A stretch of DNA of 24,824 nt from Syntrophorhabdus sp. (GTDB lineage Bacteria; Desulfobacterota; BSN033; UBA1163): positions 1 through 24,824 of the forward strand of contig DYHU01000015.1 in the NCBI GenBank assembly GCA_020724025.1. Reading direction: 5' to 3'. This document shows, piece after piece, positions 1-8,214 of the stretch (position 1 is the stretch's first letter; each line of letters starts with the position of its first letter). The notes beneath the pieces are model-generated. The model was not told the DNA's origin. It saw only the letters and a list, made by a program, of their open reading frames with translations, and did no database searches. The translations under genes were made by a program, and so were the position numbers.

Positions 1-1
1 C

Positions 2-67
2 AAGGACTGGAGCACTTCAAGGGATGGAGGTCCAAGGAAGAGGATCAGAGAAGACTTAAAGTTATGA
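2..67 (+). CDS. metV: MetV C-terminal end (partial, methylenetetrahydrofolate reductase C-terminal-domain protein)
   Basis: Only the last 21 codons lie in the window, reading K-D-W-S-T-S-R-D-G-G-P-R-K-R and stopping at TGA 65-67. The string DWSTSRDGGPRK is, from memory, typical of the C-terminus of MetV, the zinc/Fe-S partner of MetF in Wood-Ljungdahl organisms. The immediate downstream neighbour is metF in the same direction, 93 bp away, which supports the call. Another frame is also open to 129 but its tail is made of the AGTTCGGAGT repeat and matches nothing I know, so I rejected it. Confidence is limited by the short length. Confidence 0.62.
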   Translation, partial: KDWSTSRDGGPRKRIREDLKL

Positions 68-142
68 GTTCGGAGTTCGTAGTTCGGAGTGAAAACCTAA
101 AAGATTTAAGGCTCCGAACCCCGAACTAAAATACTCCGAACT
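67..142. repeat. AGTTCGGAGT inverted-repeat cluster between metV and metF
   Basis: AGTTCGGAGT occurs at 67-76 and 81-90 and its exact reverse complement ACTCCGAACT at 133-142, with a partial copy GCTCCGAAC near 111-119. The segment can fold into a long hairpin in the metV-metF spacer. Related strings occur near 12005-12039 and 19694-19725, so this is a dispersed short-repeat family in this genome. Confidence 0.7.
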
Positions 143-160
143 AAGCGGAGCGAAGCGGAG

Positions 161-1087
161 ATGAAGACCAAATCAAACATTGAAAAGATACTGGAGAGTG
201 GTCAATTGGTGGTGACCTCGGAGTGCGGGCCTCCGAGGGGGGCGGACGCTGAGGTGATCCGCAAGAAAGGAAAGCTTCTTCAGGGGGTGGTCGATGCGGT
301 AAACGTCACCGACAACCAGACCTCGGTGGTGAGGATGAGCTCCTTTTCGGCCTGTTTGATCCTTAAGGAGATGGGATTTGACCCTATCCTTCAGATGGTC
401 TGTCGGGACCGAAATCGGATTGCCATCCAGAGCGACATCCTTGGGGCGGCTGCTCTGGGGATCAATAACATTCTCTGTCTTACCGGAGACCATCAGAAAT
501 TTGGGGATCATCCGAAGGCCAAGAATGTCTTTGACATGGACTCCATCCAACTCATCCACACGGTTAAGACGATGAGGGATGAAGGGAAGTTTTTGGGGGG
601 AGAGGAGATCAAGGGCAAGCCCATGCTCTTTATTGGGGCGGCGGAGAATCCCTTTGCGGACCCCTTTGAGATTCGGGCGGCAAGGTTGGGCAAGAAGGCC
701 AAAGCCGGGGTGGAATTTCTTCAGACGCAGTGTATCTACAATGTGCCGAGATTTGAGAAATGGATGGAGATGGTAAGGGAGAGGGGGCTTCATGAGAGGG
801 TGGGGATCTTGGCCGGGGTGACGCCGTTTAAGTCGGTGGGGATGGCCCGGTATATGAAGAACTCGGTGCCGGGGATGGATGTGCCGGATGAGATGATTGA
901 GAGGTTAAAATCCGTGCCCAAGGAGAAGCAGTCCGAGGAGGGGATTAAGATCTGTGTGGAGACGATCCAGAGGTTAAAGGAGGTTTCCGGGGTACGGGGG
1001 ATTCACATCATGGCCATTGAGTGGGAGGAGAAGGTCAAGGAGATTGCCGAGGCCGCAGGACTACTGCCCAGGCCACAGGTCTCATAA
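161..1087 (+). CDS. metF: Methylenetetrahydrofolate reductase, MetF-type
   Basis: This 308-residue protein is the usual length of the FAD-dependent TIM-barrel MetF family, which interconverts methylene- and methyl-tetrahydrofolate in the cytoplasm. Visible family features are the N-terminal TSECGPPRGAD segment, AVNVTDNQTSVVRMSS at about residues 46-61, ILCLTGDHQKFGDHP at about 105-119 and GAAENPFADP at about 159-168. The C-terminal half carries QTQCIYN and GVTPFKSVGMARYM. The start at ATG 161 follows GCGGAG, a modest ribosome site that is itself part of a repeat. The pairing with metV upstream and an HdrC-HdrB fusion downstream points to the methyl branch of the Wood-Ljungdahl pathway rather than only methionine synthesis; the direction of flux cannot be read. 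The 5' spacer to metV is expanded by an inverted repeat, so co-transcription is likely but not certain. Confidence 0.9.
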   Translation: MKTKSNIEKILESGQLVVTSECGPPRGADAEVIRKKGKLLQGVVDAVNVTDNQTSVVRMSSFSACLILKEMGFDPILQMVCRDRNRIAIQSDILGAAALGINNILCLTGDHQKFGDHPKAKNVFDMDSIQLIHTVKTMRDEGKFLGGEEIKGKPMLFIGAAENPFADPFEIRAARLGKKAKAGVEFLQTQCIYNVPRFEKWMEMVRERGLHERVGILAGVTPFKSVGMARYMKNSVPGMDVPDEMIERLKSVPKEKQSEEGIKICVETIQRLKEVSGVRGIHIMAIEWEEKVKEIAEAAGLLPRPQVS

Positions 1088-1090
1088 CAT

Positions 1091-1329
1091 CTGGAATATT
1101 GGAATAATGGAATAATGGGTTGGGAAAATAAAAAATTAATTTTTGATGAACTCGTAAAAAGTCGTCATTCCCGTGAAAACGGGAATCCAGAGAATTCTAA
1201 CTACTTGAAAATACTGTCCCGCCTTTGGCGGGACTGTTTGCACAGGAATGACAGAAAATCGCCTATTCAAGCTTTTTACGAGACCATCATTTTTGCTTTA
1301 TCATCATTCCAATATTCCATCATTCCATT
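1091..1329. repeat. Nested inverted repeat between metF and hdrCB containing a 132-bp MITE-like element (1151-1282)
   Basis: The inner element at 1151-1282 has perfect 11-bp terminal inverted repeats (CTCGTAAAAAG / CTTTTTACGAG) and contains the GTCATTCCCGTGAAAACGGG hairpin. A close relative lies in inverted orientation at 14838-14957. Outside it, TGGAATATTGGAATAATGG-like sequence at 1091-1117 pairs with its reverse complement around 1309-1329, so the element sits inside another short palindrome. A 73-codon ORF across it is a by-product of the repeat. The element is too short to encode a transposase. Confidence 0.75.
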
Positions 1330-1351
1330 TAAGTGACAAGAGGCTCAACTA

Positions 1352-2782
1352 ATGCAGACGATGCTGAACACCGAATTGGCTGAAACCATTAAGAGGGAAT
1401 GCGGTGAGAATGTCTTTCTCTGCTACCAGTGTCAGAAATGTTCTTCAGGTTGTCCTGTGGCAGAGCATTTCGATCTTGCTCCCAATCAATTGATGCGGGC
1501 AATTCAATTGGGTCAAAAGGAGATGGTCCTCCATTCAAAGACCATCTGGCTCTGTGCCATGTGCGAGACCTGTGCTACCCGCTGTCCTCATGACATCAAT
1601 ATCACAAAAATCATGGATGTTTTAAAGATCATGGCAAAGAATGAGGGAATCGAACCCAGGGTTCCCGCTGTTTCTCTCTTCTATGAGGCTGGCATGAGAG
1701 GGATAAAGTGGTTCGGGAGGATGTATGAAGCCGGCTTGATGGCAGAGATCTATCTCCGTCAGATGATGTCAGGACAGCTCAACTTTCAGCAGGTCTGGAA
1801 GAATGATATGCCTCTGGCTCTGAAGATGTTTAAGGCAGGGAAACTGAAACTCTTTCCGACTTTTGGAAAACCAAAGGTTAAAGGCAGGCCTTCAGAAAAG
1901 AAGGATGGAATCGCTTACTTCCCGGGCTGCAGTCTCCATGGCACATCGAAAGAATATGATCTCTCTACGCAAGCCGTATTCAATGCACTCGGAGTTTCTC
2001 TTTATGAACCGAAGGGATGGGGATGTTGTGGAACCACTCCTGCCCATTCCACAGATCATTACCTTTCCACCCTTCTTCCGATGAAGAATGTGGCTTTGAT
2101 GAAAGAGGAGGGTTTCAACCATATCACGACGCCATGCCCATCCTGCTTCCTCAGAATGCGTGTGGCTGTTAAAGATACCCATGAGTATAAGGGCTTAAGA
2201 GAGAGGCTTGCGAAAGAGATACCCAACCTCTCTTCCAACGGAATCAAGATTGATCATCTCTTGAGCACGGTGACAGAAAAGATCGGTTTTAAACAGGTCG
2301 CCTCTAAGGTTGTTACCCCCTTGAAGGGACTGAAGGTCGTCTGCTATTATGGTTGCATCATCACCCGTCCTCCAAAAATCACAGAAGCCAAGGATTATGA
2401 ATATCCGACCGGTATGGATAAATTGATGAAGGTTCTTGGAATCACTTCGCTCGATTGGTCCTATAAAACACGATGCTGTGGGGTCTCCCTTGGAATTTCT
2501 CAACTTCCGATCGCTCTGGAACTGAGCAGGAAGATTCTCAGGAACGCAAAGGGTGTGGGAGCCGATGCGATCGTGGTCGCCTGTCCATTATGCCATGTCA
2601 ACTTAGATGCCCGGCAGAAACAGATTGAGGAAGAGTATAAAGAGTCATTCAACCTTCCCATCATCTACTTCACCCAGTTGATGGGTCTGGCCTTTGGCCT
2701 GAAGGCGGATACCCTTGGCCTCGACAAACACTTCGTCGACCCAATGCCTACTTTAAAGAGGATAGAGGAAATATCTCTTTAG
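1352..2782 (+). CDS. HdrC-HdrB fusion, heterodisulfide reductase-type Fe-S/CCG-domain oxidoreductase
   Basis: The 476-residue protein joins two Hdr modules. Residues about 20-90 are HdrC-like with two [4Fe-4S] motifs, C24-x2-C27-x2-C30-x3-C34 and C68-x2-C71-x2-C74-x3-C78. Residues about 185-450 are HdrB-like with two CCG motifs: C193, C225-C226, C262-x2-C265 and C335, C375-C376, C411-x2-C414. CCG motifs in this family bind noncubane [4Fe-4S] clusters and perform thiol/disulfide or related two-electron chemistry. No membrane segment is evident in the Hdr modules, so a cytoplasmic complex partner is expected. HdrA (the flavin bifurcating subunit) is not in the window. Its position just after metV-metF suggests electron supply to or from methylenetetrahydrofolate reductase; that role is inferred. 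Start ATG 1352 is preceded by AGAGG. A generic anaerobic glycerol-3-phosphate/lactate-type CCG reductase is the alternative, but those lack this exact C-B order and length. Confidence 0.85.
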   Translation: MQTMLNTELAETIKRECGENVFLCYQCQKCSSGCPVAEHFDLAPNQLMRAIQLGQKEMVLHSKTIWLCAMCETCATRCPHDINITKIMDVLKIMAKNEGIEPRVPAVSLFYEAGMRGIKWFGRMYEAGLMAEIYLRQMMSGQLNFQQVWKNDMPLALKMFKAGKLKLFPTFGKPKVKGRPSEKKDGIAYFPGCSLHGTSKEYDLSTQAVFNALGVSLYEPKGWGCCGTTPAHSTDHYLSTLLPMKNVALMKEEGFNHITTPCPSCFLRMRVAVKDTHEYKGLRERLAKEIPNLSSNGIKIDHLLSTVTEKIGFKQVASKVVTPLKGLKVVCYYGCIITRPPKITEAKDYEYPTGMDKLMKVLGITSLDWSYKTRCCGVSLGISQLPIALELSRKILRNAKGVGADAIVVACPLCHVNLDARQKQIEEEYKESFNLPIIYFTQLMGLAFGLKADTLGLDKHFVDPMPTLKRIEEISL

Positions 2783-2805
2783 AAAAAAACCCAAAGGAGG
2801 TCCAT

Positions 2806-3231
2806 ATGATGAATCATAAGAACATGACACTCATTTTATTAGTGGTCATTGCAGTATTGGGGACTTTCTCTTCCGCCTACGGGCAAGAAAAATCCAAACC
2901 GGAACAGACGGGAATGGCGATTGCCCGCCTTGTTGTTGGAACAGGAGTGGAAAAAGGCGAGCCTGTAGGAGTTGCAGAGACATTCCCTGCAAAGACGGAG
3001 AAGGTTTATTGTTTTTTAGAGGCCAAAAACATTCCCAAAGATACGGAAATTTCCTTTGTCTGGTTTCACGGTCAGAAAGAGCTGTTGAAGACTGCCCTGC
3101 CGTTAAAGATGGGTTCGAAATGGAGGACCTACGCCCATAAGAATTTAAGGGGATTAAAGGGAGAATGGAAAGTAGAAATTAAGGGTGCGGATGGAAACCT
3201 TATCAAGGATGTTAAGTTCAAGGTTGAGTGA
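2806..3231 (+). CDS. Secreted DUF2914-family protein
   Basis: A 141-residue protein with a cleavable-looking signal peptide: K-rich start, hydrophobic LILLVVIAVLGTF, then SSAYGQ as a plausible signal peptidase I site. The mature part shows the DUF2914 pattern: GVEKGEPVGVAETFPA, then VYCFLEAKN, FVWFHGQ, WRTYAHKNL and a terminal GEWKVEIKGADGNLI. The family has no established biochemical function that I know; it is small, beta-rich and often exported. AGGAGG at 2795-2800 fixes the start (ATG 2806 or the adjacent 2809). It lies 23 bp after hdrCB and before a terminator, so it is probably the last gene of that transcript. The link to redox metabolism is positional only. Confidence 0.75.
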   Translation: MMNHKNMTLILLVVIAVLGTFSSAYGQEKSKPEQTGMAIARLVVGTGVEKGEPVGVAETFPAKTEKVYCFLEAKNIPKDTEISFVWFHGQKELLKTALPLKMGSKWRTYAHKNLRGLKGEWKVEIKGADGNLIKDVKFKVE

Positions 3232-3250
3232 TTTTTTTTCATCGTTCTTG

Positions 3251-3285
3251 AAAAAAAGGGGCACCAAGAGTGTCCCTTTTTTATT
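3251..3285 (+). terminator. Rho-independent terminator after the DUF2914 gene
   Basis: GGGGCAC and GTGTCCC form a 7-bp stem (one G-T pair) around a short AAGA-type loop, flanked by an A-run on the left and TTTTTT on the right. It lies 20 bp after the stop codon and closes the hdrCB-DUF2914 unit. Confidence 0.8.
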
Positions 3286-3353
3286 GTTACTTCTATCTAT
3301 GTATGTTAAATTTTCGATGGCGCAGTTCCCTTGAAAGATGAGATAAGGTTTTT

Positions 3354-4250
3354 ATGGAAAGCAAAGAGTATTTAGACCTGAAGGCCGTTCTTGTCATCCT
3401 CATCTTAACACTCCTATGGGGATTTAATTATACTGCCATCAAATACTCCAATGAGGGAATATCTCCGGTCTTCGCCTCAGCCTTGCGTTCGCTCATAGCC
3501 TCGGTTTGCGGTGCGATTTATTGCCTCAGAAAAGGGGAGAAATTATTTCACACCGATATCCGGCTGTTCCATGGGGTTGTCGTCGGACTCTTATTCGGTC
3601 TGGAGTTCGCCTGTATCTATTTTGGGATGCTTTACACGGACGCTACCCGCTCTGTCGTCTTTGTATACCTGAGCCCTTTTGTGGTGGCAGTAGGCGCCCA
3701 TTTCTTTCTCAAAGGAGACAGGCTGACCATTTTGAAGACACTGGGCCTCATAATTGCCTTTACTGGTATTCTTTTTGTCTTTTACGGAAAACCGAAAACA
3801 GCCAAAGCCAATATCCTCATCGGCGATCTCCTGGAGATTACCGCGGGGATACTATGGGGAGCAACCACCCTTTATATTAAAAGGTTTATGGCGGGAAAGG
3901 TCCAGCCGATCCATACCTTCCTTTATCAGCTCTTCTTCTCCATCCCTATTCTATTCATGGTAAGCCTCGTTCTTGAACCGAATTGGATCTATCGGATCGA
4001 TCCGTCCATTGTCACTTCGATTTTTTATCAGTCGGTGATCGTAGCATTTGTCAGCTATTTTGTTTGGTTCAAGTTAATCCATCAATATTCGGTGAGCCGA
4101 CTCACTGCCTTCACTTTTTTCACTCCCATTTTTGGTGTCCTCTCGGGCGTTGCCTTCCTCGGAGAGGAATTGACATTTTCTCTCATGGTGGGTCTCCCCA
4201 TGGTTTCAACCGGAATCTTCTTGGTAAATTGGAGGGGAAGGGCCGGATAG
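3354..4250 (+). CDS. EamA/DMT-superfamily permease
   Basis: The 298-residue protein is hydrophobic throughout, with about ten transmembrane segments arranged as two EamA repeats, the normal size of the family. The first helix contains the typical LWGFNYTAIKYS signature near residues 20-31 and the second repeat contains GILWGATTLYIKRF near 165-178. DMT exporters move amino acids, nucleotides or other small metabolites out of the cell; the substrate cannot be predicted here. A weak AAGG lies 5 nt before ATG 3354. A terminator lies upstream and a hairpin shared with a convergent gene downstream, so this looks like a single-gene unit. It is not obviously related in function to either neighbour. 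Confidence 0.88.
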   Translation: MESKEYLDLKAVLVILILTLLWGFNYTAIKYSNEGISPVFASALRSLIASVCGAIYCLRKGEKLFHTDIRLFHGVVVGLLFGLEFACIYFGMLYTDATRSVVFVYLSPFVVAVGAHFFLKGDRLTILKTLGLIIAFTGILFVFYGKPKTAKANILIGDLLEITAGILWGATTLYIKRFMAGKVQPIHTFLYQLFFSIPILFMVSLVLEPNWIYRIDPSIVTSIFYQSVIVAFVSYFVWFKLIHQYSVSRLTAFTFFTPIFGVLSGVAFLGEELTFSLMVGLPMVSTGIFLVNWRGRAG

Positions 4251-4279
4251 ATAAAGCGATTAAAGTGAACTAAAGTTTA

Positions 4280-4335
4280 AAGTGGCTAAAGTTGAAAGTG
4301 GACTGAAATAATTTTAGGCACTTTAGTCACTTTCA
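4280..4335. terminator. Palindrome between convergent genes, possible bidirectional terminator
   Basis: TGAAAGTG plus ACT (4293-4304, one bulged G) pairs with AGTCACTTTCA (4325-4335), and the upstream AAAGTGGCTAAAG offers an alternative partner. It sits between the EamA gene and the convergent CoxE-like gene and overlaps the latter's stop codon. It may simply be another short dispersed palindrome. Confidence 0.45.
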
Positions 4336-5526
4336 TTGTTTTCGCATCAACTGGGTCACTGCCTTCTCAAGGCCGTCGAGGGTGAGCTCGAACATGGGAA
4401 AGATTTCCTGAATATGGAGGATCGTCCTTGTGTATGGCCATTCCACAGGGGGCACGGGATTGAGCCAGACAGAGTGAGGGAAGGTGTCGGCAATGAACTG
4501 GAGCCTCATATAACTTGGTTTTCCTGATCTCTCACCGACATAGATCGAACCATCCGTGGATAAGAGTTCGTAGGGAGCCATGCTCGCATCACCGATAATG
4601 ATGAACCTCGTCTCCGGGTCGAGACGGACCAGTTCATTTAGAGGAATTGGTTTTGACCGTCTTGGAGGATCTTCCCAGAGGTGGTCGTAGATCGTGTTAT
4701 GAAAAAAGAAGGTCTTGAGGTCCTTAAACTGGGCCCGTGCATAGTTGAACAGGGTCTGCACCAATCCCACATAGGGGTCCATTGACCATCCGCCATTATC
4801 CATCGCCAGAATCACCTTGAGACGGTCTTTGAGGCTTCGATCAAAGACGATTTCTATCTCACCGCAATTCTTCATGGTCTCATAAATGGTTTTCTCGATG
4901 TTCACCCTGTCTTTCGGACCATAAGGGACCATGTTCCTCAGTCTCTTCAGGGCTTCGCCCATCTGGGATTCGGTGAGAGGCCCATCCTGGGAATAGTCAC
5001 GATATCTTCGCTCCATCGCCACTTTGACGGCTGACTTATTTCTGGAAACTCCTCCGACCCGCATCCCGCCAGGATGATATCCGGAGTGGCCAACCGGAGA
5101 AGTCCCTCCGGTCCCAATCCATTTTCTGCCGCCATGATGGGCTTCGGTCTGTTCCTTTAAGCGGTCGAGAAAATACTGGATAAGCTCCTCCGGAGTCAAT
5201 TTACTTAAATCTTCCTCTTTGATGCCGAGGAGGTCGGCGAGCTCTTGAGGATTTTTCAGCCATTCTTCGAGAAGGGCGCGGGCCACATCGGAGAGTTCGA
5301 TGGGCTCCGGTTCCTTTAACTCAACCCCCTGGAAGCGGTGGGCGAAGACCTGATCGTAAAGATCGAAATATCTCTCGCTCTTCACGAGAATCGACCGGGC
5401 GGCCGTATAGAAGTCATCCACAGAATTGACCAGCCCCATATTCAAGGCCTTTTGAAGCCTTAAGAAAGAGGTGGGGGAGACCGGAATGCCCACTTTTTTG
5501 AGTAAATAGAAGAAATCGACGAACAT
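4333..5526 (-). CDS. CoxE-like VWA-domain protein (MoxR partner)
   Basis: The 397-residue protein starts FVDFFYLLKKVGIPVSPTSFLRL and has a charged middle with a Gly-rich segment (GGRKWIGTGGTSPVGHSG, about residues 136-153), then a VWA-type fold ending in MFELTLDGLEKAVTQLMRKQ. This is the pattern of CoxE-like VWA proteins that act with MoxR AAA ATPases in assembly or maturation of metalloenzymes and other complexes. The MIDAS position reads AMDNGGWSMDP instead of the classic DxSxS, so metal binding may be changed. A second motif, IIGDASMAPYELL, lies near residue 312. The MoxR gene is on the same strand upstream, as expected for the pair, but the 321-bp gap is filled by repeats. The client is unknown; no obvious metalloenzyme sits beside it. 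Confidence 0.82.
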   Translation of the reverse strand: MFVDFFYLLKKVGIPVSPTSFLRLQKALNMGLVNSVDDFYTAARSILVKSERYFDLYDQVFAHRFQGVELKEPEPIELSDVARALLEEWLKNPQELADLLGIKEEDLSKLTPEELIQYFLDRLKEQTEAHHGGRKWIGTGGTSPVGHSGYHPGGMRVGGVSRNKSAVKVAMERRYRDYSQDGPLTESQMGEALKRLRNMVPYGPKDRVNIEKTIYETMKNCGEIEIVFDRSLKDRLKVILAMDNGGWSMDPYVGLVQTLFNYARAQFKDLKTFFFHNTIYDHLWEDPPRRSKPIPLNELVRLDPETRFIIIGDASMAPYELLSTDGSIYVGERSGKPSYMRLQFIADTFPHSVWLNPVPPVEWPYTRTILHIQEIFPMFELTLDGLEKAVTQLMRKQ

Positions 5527-5847
5527 AAGTTAATCCATTTAAATCGGGAGTCTTATAGTCGGATAGTCACTTAGTACATTGGTTCATAAATTCGCTAACG
5601 TATTTTTTCTCTATACCCCTAAGAGGTCTATACGCAACGACATTAATCACGGAAAAGGACGTCATTCCTGCGAAAGCAGGAATCCAGGAAAACACTGGAT
5701 TCCGGGTCAAGCCCGGAATGACAAACTACACAGGACCTATTTATCGTCATGTATAACACGTTAGTGTATTTATGGAATCATGTACTTGGTCATATCATTT
5801 GCTCAAAGACTACGAGACCATGTGACTAAATGACTACTCGACCTCTT
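5527..5847. repeat. Repeat-filled 321-bp spacer between moxR and coxE-like genes; 188-bp inverted-repeat element at 5586-5773
   Basis: The centre (5661-5722) is a GTCATTCC...GGAATGAC palindrome with two internal hairpins. Around it, 16-bp imperfect inverted repeats at 5586-5601 and 5758-5773 (about 13 of 16 matching) frame a 188-bp element. Outside that, AGTCGGATAGTCACTTAGT-like sequence near 5547-5575 is weakly mirrored around 5800-5840. I see no gene here; a 61-codon plus-strand ORF is repeat sequence. Confidence 0.65.
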
Positions 5848-6699
5848 TTATGCCCTGAAGCGACTAACGGCATTCTGGGCTACGGCATAATCGGGGCTCT
5901 TCTTGAAGAGAACGCCCAGATAGGGAACCTCTCCCTTGACCAGATCCTTCACCCGGAAATCGGGATCCGATCTCAATGCCCTGATCCAGTTGATCAGTTC
6001 TCTGGTCGCTGGTTTCTTTTCAATGCCTTTGATCTCTCTGAGGCGGTAAAATGTTCTGACAACGCTTTCTAAGAGTTCTTTGTCAATCCCGGAGAAATGG
6101 ACTTCAACGATCCTTCTCATCATATCAGGCTCTGGAAAGGCGATGTGATGGAAGTTGCATCTTCCCAGAAATGGGTCGGAGAGGTCTTTCTTGGCATTGG
6201 AGGTGATGATGATGACCGGCCGGTTTTTCGCCCCGATGGTTTTATCGATCTCAATGATATCGAACTCCATCTGGTCGAGCACATCGAGCATGTCGTCCTG
6301 AAAGTCGGTGTCGGCTTTATCAATTTCGTCAATTAAGAGAACGACCCTCTCCTCCGATATAAAGGACTGTCCGATCTTGCCCATTCGGATATAATCTTCA
6401 ATATTGCTGACATCCCTTTTGGAATCTCCGAAGCGGCTGTCATTAAGTCGGGTAAGGGTATCGTACTGATAGAGGGCATCAATGAGCTTCATGCTCGATT
6501 TGACATTGAGGACGATCAACCTCATGTGGAGGGCTTCGGCAATGGCATGAGCCAGCATGGTCTTTCCCGTCCCGGGTTCTCCTTTGAGCAGGAGGGGCAT
6601 TTCAAGTGCCATCGAGATGTTAACAATCTTGGCCAGCTCCTCATCGAGCACATATTTTGAACCACCCGTGAATTTTCTGTTTTGAATCGCTTCGTTCAT
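5848..6699 (-). CDS. MoxR-family AAA+ ATPase
   Basis: The 283-residue protein has Walker A GEPGTGKT at residues 40-47, Walker B LLIDEIDKAD at 121-130 and a sensor-1-like IIITSNAKKDLSDPFLGRC. Length and order fit the MoxR branch of AAA+ chaperone-like ATPases, which act with VWA proteins to remodel or mature target complexes. AAGGAG precedes ATG 6699 at good distance on the minus strand. The next gene downstream on this strand is the CoxE-like VWA protein, the canonical partner. It is transcribed divergently from the MFS gene, so the promoter for the pair should lie in 6700-6831. The target of the system cannot be named from the neighbours. Confidence 0.92.
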   Translation of the reverse strand: MNEAIQNRKFTGGSKYVLDEELAKIVNISMALEMPLLLKGEPGTGKTMLAHAIAEALHMRLIVLNVKSSMKLIDALYQYDTLTRLNDSRFGDSKRDVSNIEDYIRMGKIGQSFISEERVVLLIDEIDKADTDFQDDMLDVLDQMEFDIIEIDKTIGAKNRPVIIITSNAKKDLSDPFLGRCNFHHIAFPEPDMMRRIVEVHFSGIDKELLESVVRTFYRLREIKGIEKKPATRELINWIRALRSDPDFRVKDLVKGEVPYLGVLFKKSPDYAVAQNAVSRFRA

Positions 6700-6794
6700 C
6701 TTTTCTACTCCTTTTCGGATCCGATCCTGTGAAATTTTTACTAAACATCATAACCATTCTTGTTCTATGTTTCAACCCGGGCATGGAGAGTTCC

Positions 6795-6823
6795 TTGCAT
6801 AAAGAATGGAAATTTGTTTAAAT
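6795..6823 (+). promoter_or_regulatory. Candidate sigma-70-like promoter of the MFS-phosphatase operon
   Basis: TTGCAT (6795-6800), 17 bp, then TTAAAT (6818-6823). Transcription would begin about 6830, almost on the favoured ATG at 6832, giving a leaderless or near-leaderless message. This is a weak sequence match only. Confidence 0.25.
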
Positions 6824-6831
6824 TCTTATCT

Positions 6832-8214
6832 ATGTCCATTCTCCGGATCGACCGTCGATGGTGGGTGACCTTCAACATTTCCATCGGCGTCTTTATGTCC
6901 ACACTCGACGCGAGCATTGTAAACATCTCCCTTCCCGCGATCGTTCGGTCTTTGAATACTGATCTCAAGTCAGTGGCATGGGTGGTGATGGCCTACCTGA
7001 TCATCATCACTGGATGTCTGCTTTTGATGGGGAGATTGGCTGACCTTTTGGGTCGCGGGAAGATCTTTCTCCTCGGTTTTTTAACCTTTACCCTGGGCTC
7101 AACCCTCTGCGGGTTTTCCCCCACCATCCATTTTCTTATCGGTTCAAGGGTGATTCAGGGGCTGGGAGCCTCCGCTTTGATGGCCATCGGCCCTGCGATC
7201 ATCACCACCTCATTTCCCGAAAAGGATCGGGGGCAGACTCTGGGAATGCTCGGCTCCGTCGTCTCTCTGGGGTTTATCACCGGTCCGCTCTTAGGAGGGT
7301 TTTTGGTAGAGCATTTGGGGTGGCGATCAGTCTTTTTTATCAATCTTCCCATTGGAGTGGCAGGAACGCTCCTCTCCTCAAAGATTCTGAAAGAGAATCG
7401 GACCACAGGCAAGGTGCAGTTGGACCTTCGAGGCGCCTTCCTGTTTTTTCTCTTCGTGACCTCTCTCCTCCTCTTTCTGAACCGGGTGGGCTGGAAGTCC
7501 ACTCCTTTCTTCTGGGGATGGATCTTTCTCGCCCTGATCTGCTTGGGGCTGTTCATCGTGTTCGAGGGTCGTTCCTCTTCCCCTTTGGTCGATATCCGTA
7601 TCTTTAAAAAGCGGCTTTTCATTTCCTCCCTCGGAGCCAGCCTTCTCTCCTTCTGGATGAATGGCGCCCACAATTTCGTCATCCCTTTCTTCCTTCAAAT
7701 GATTCTGGGGTATTCTCCTTCCAAAACAGGGATGTTGATCTTCCCTGTTGCCCTGACCGTGATGGTGATGGCGCCGATTGGCGGAAGGGTGTCGGACTGG
7801 GTTGGAGTAAGAATTCCCGCCACCATTGGCTTGATCCTCACTTCTCTGGCGATCTTCTCTTTTGTTTTTCTTAAGGGGGAGGTCAGCCATTATGAAATCT
7901 TATGGAGACAGGTGATGCTCGGAATCGGAATCGGATTCTTCAACCCGGCCAATAATAGCGCTATAATAGGGTCGCTTCCAAAATCGGATGTGGGTTTGGC
8001 CTCCAGTTTTTTAGCCCTTGCGAGAAATTTGGGGATAGTGATCGGAGTGGCCTTTGCGGAAATGGTCATTGCTTTCAGGATCCCTGAAACCTCTCCCACA
8101 GGAAGAGGCCCTTCTCTTGAAGGCATTCAGGATGTCTGGCGGATTCTTCTCTTCATCGGCCTGATTGCCATTTTGTTGTCTTGGATAAGAGGAAAGGAGG
8201 AAGTGAAATCATGA
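6832..8214 (+). CDS. MFS multidrug-type exporter, DHA2 (14-TMS, EmrB/QacA-like) family
   Basis: From ATG 6832 the product is 460 residues starting MSILRIDRRWW; an in-frame ATG at 6760 would add 24 residues without a ribosome site or family similarity. Family signatures are FMSTLDASIVNISLPAI in helix 1, the motif-A-like LMGRLADLLGRGKIF after helix 2, and the motif-C antiporter segment LGFITGPLLGGFLVEHLGWR followed by SVFFINLPIG. The second half adds further hydrophobic spans, consistent with 14 helices. DHA2 proteins export drugs, dyes or metabolites by proton antiport; the substrate is unknown. Its TGA overlaps the ATG of the downstream alkaline phosphatase gene (ATGA), so the two proteins are translationally coupled. 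No clear ribosome site is seen before 6832. Confidence 0.87.
   Translation: MSILRIDRRWWVTFNISIGVFMSTLDASIVNISLPAIVRSLNTDLKSVAWVVMAYLIIITGCLLLMGRLADLLGRGKIFLLGFLTFTLGSTLCGFSPTIHFLIGSRVIQGLGASALMAIGPAIITTSFPEKDRGQTLGMLGSVVSLGFITGPLLGGFLVEHLGWRSVFFINLPIGVAGTLLSSKILKENRTTGKVQLDLRGAFLFFLFVTSLLLFLNRVGWKSTPFFWGWIFLALICLGLFIVFEGRSSSPLVDIRIFKKRLFISSLGASLLSFWMNGAHNFVIPFFLQMILGYSPSKTGMLIFPVALTVMVMAPIGGRVSDWVGVRIPATIGLILTSLAIFSFVFLKGEVSHYEILWRQVMLGIGIGFFNPANNSAIIGSLPKSDVGLASSFLALARNLGIVIGVAFAEMVIAFRIPETSPTGRGPSLEGIQDVWRILLFIGLIAILLSWIRGKEEVKS

Noticed and set aside
1115..1336. 73-codon ORF between metF and hdrCB
   Set aside because: It consists of the MITE and surrounding repeat, with no ribosome site and no family features.
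5579..5764. 61-codon plus-strand ORF in the moxR-coxE spacer
   Set aside because: It is made of the GTCATTCC palindrome and shows no ribosome site.
7155..7890. Long minus-strand ORFs inside the MFS gene
   Set aside because: They are shadows of a strongly supported membrane-protein gene, rich in charged residues complementary to hydrophobic codons.
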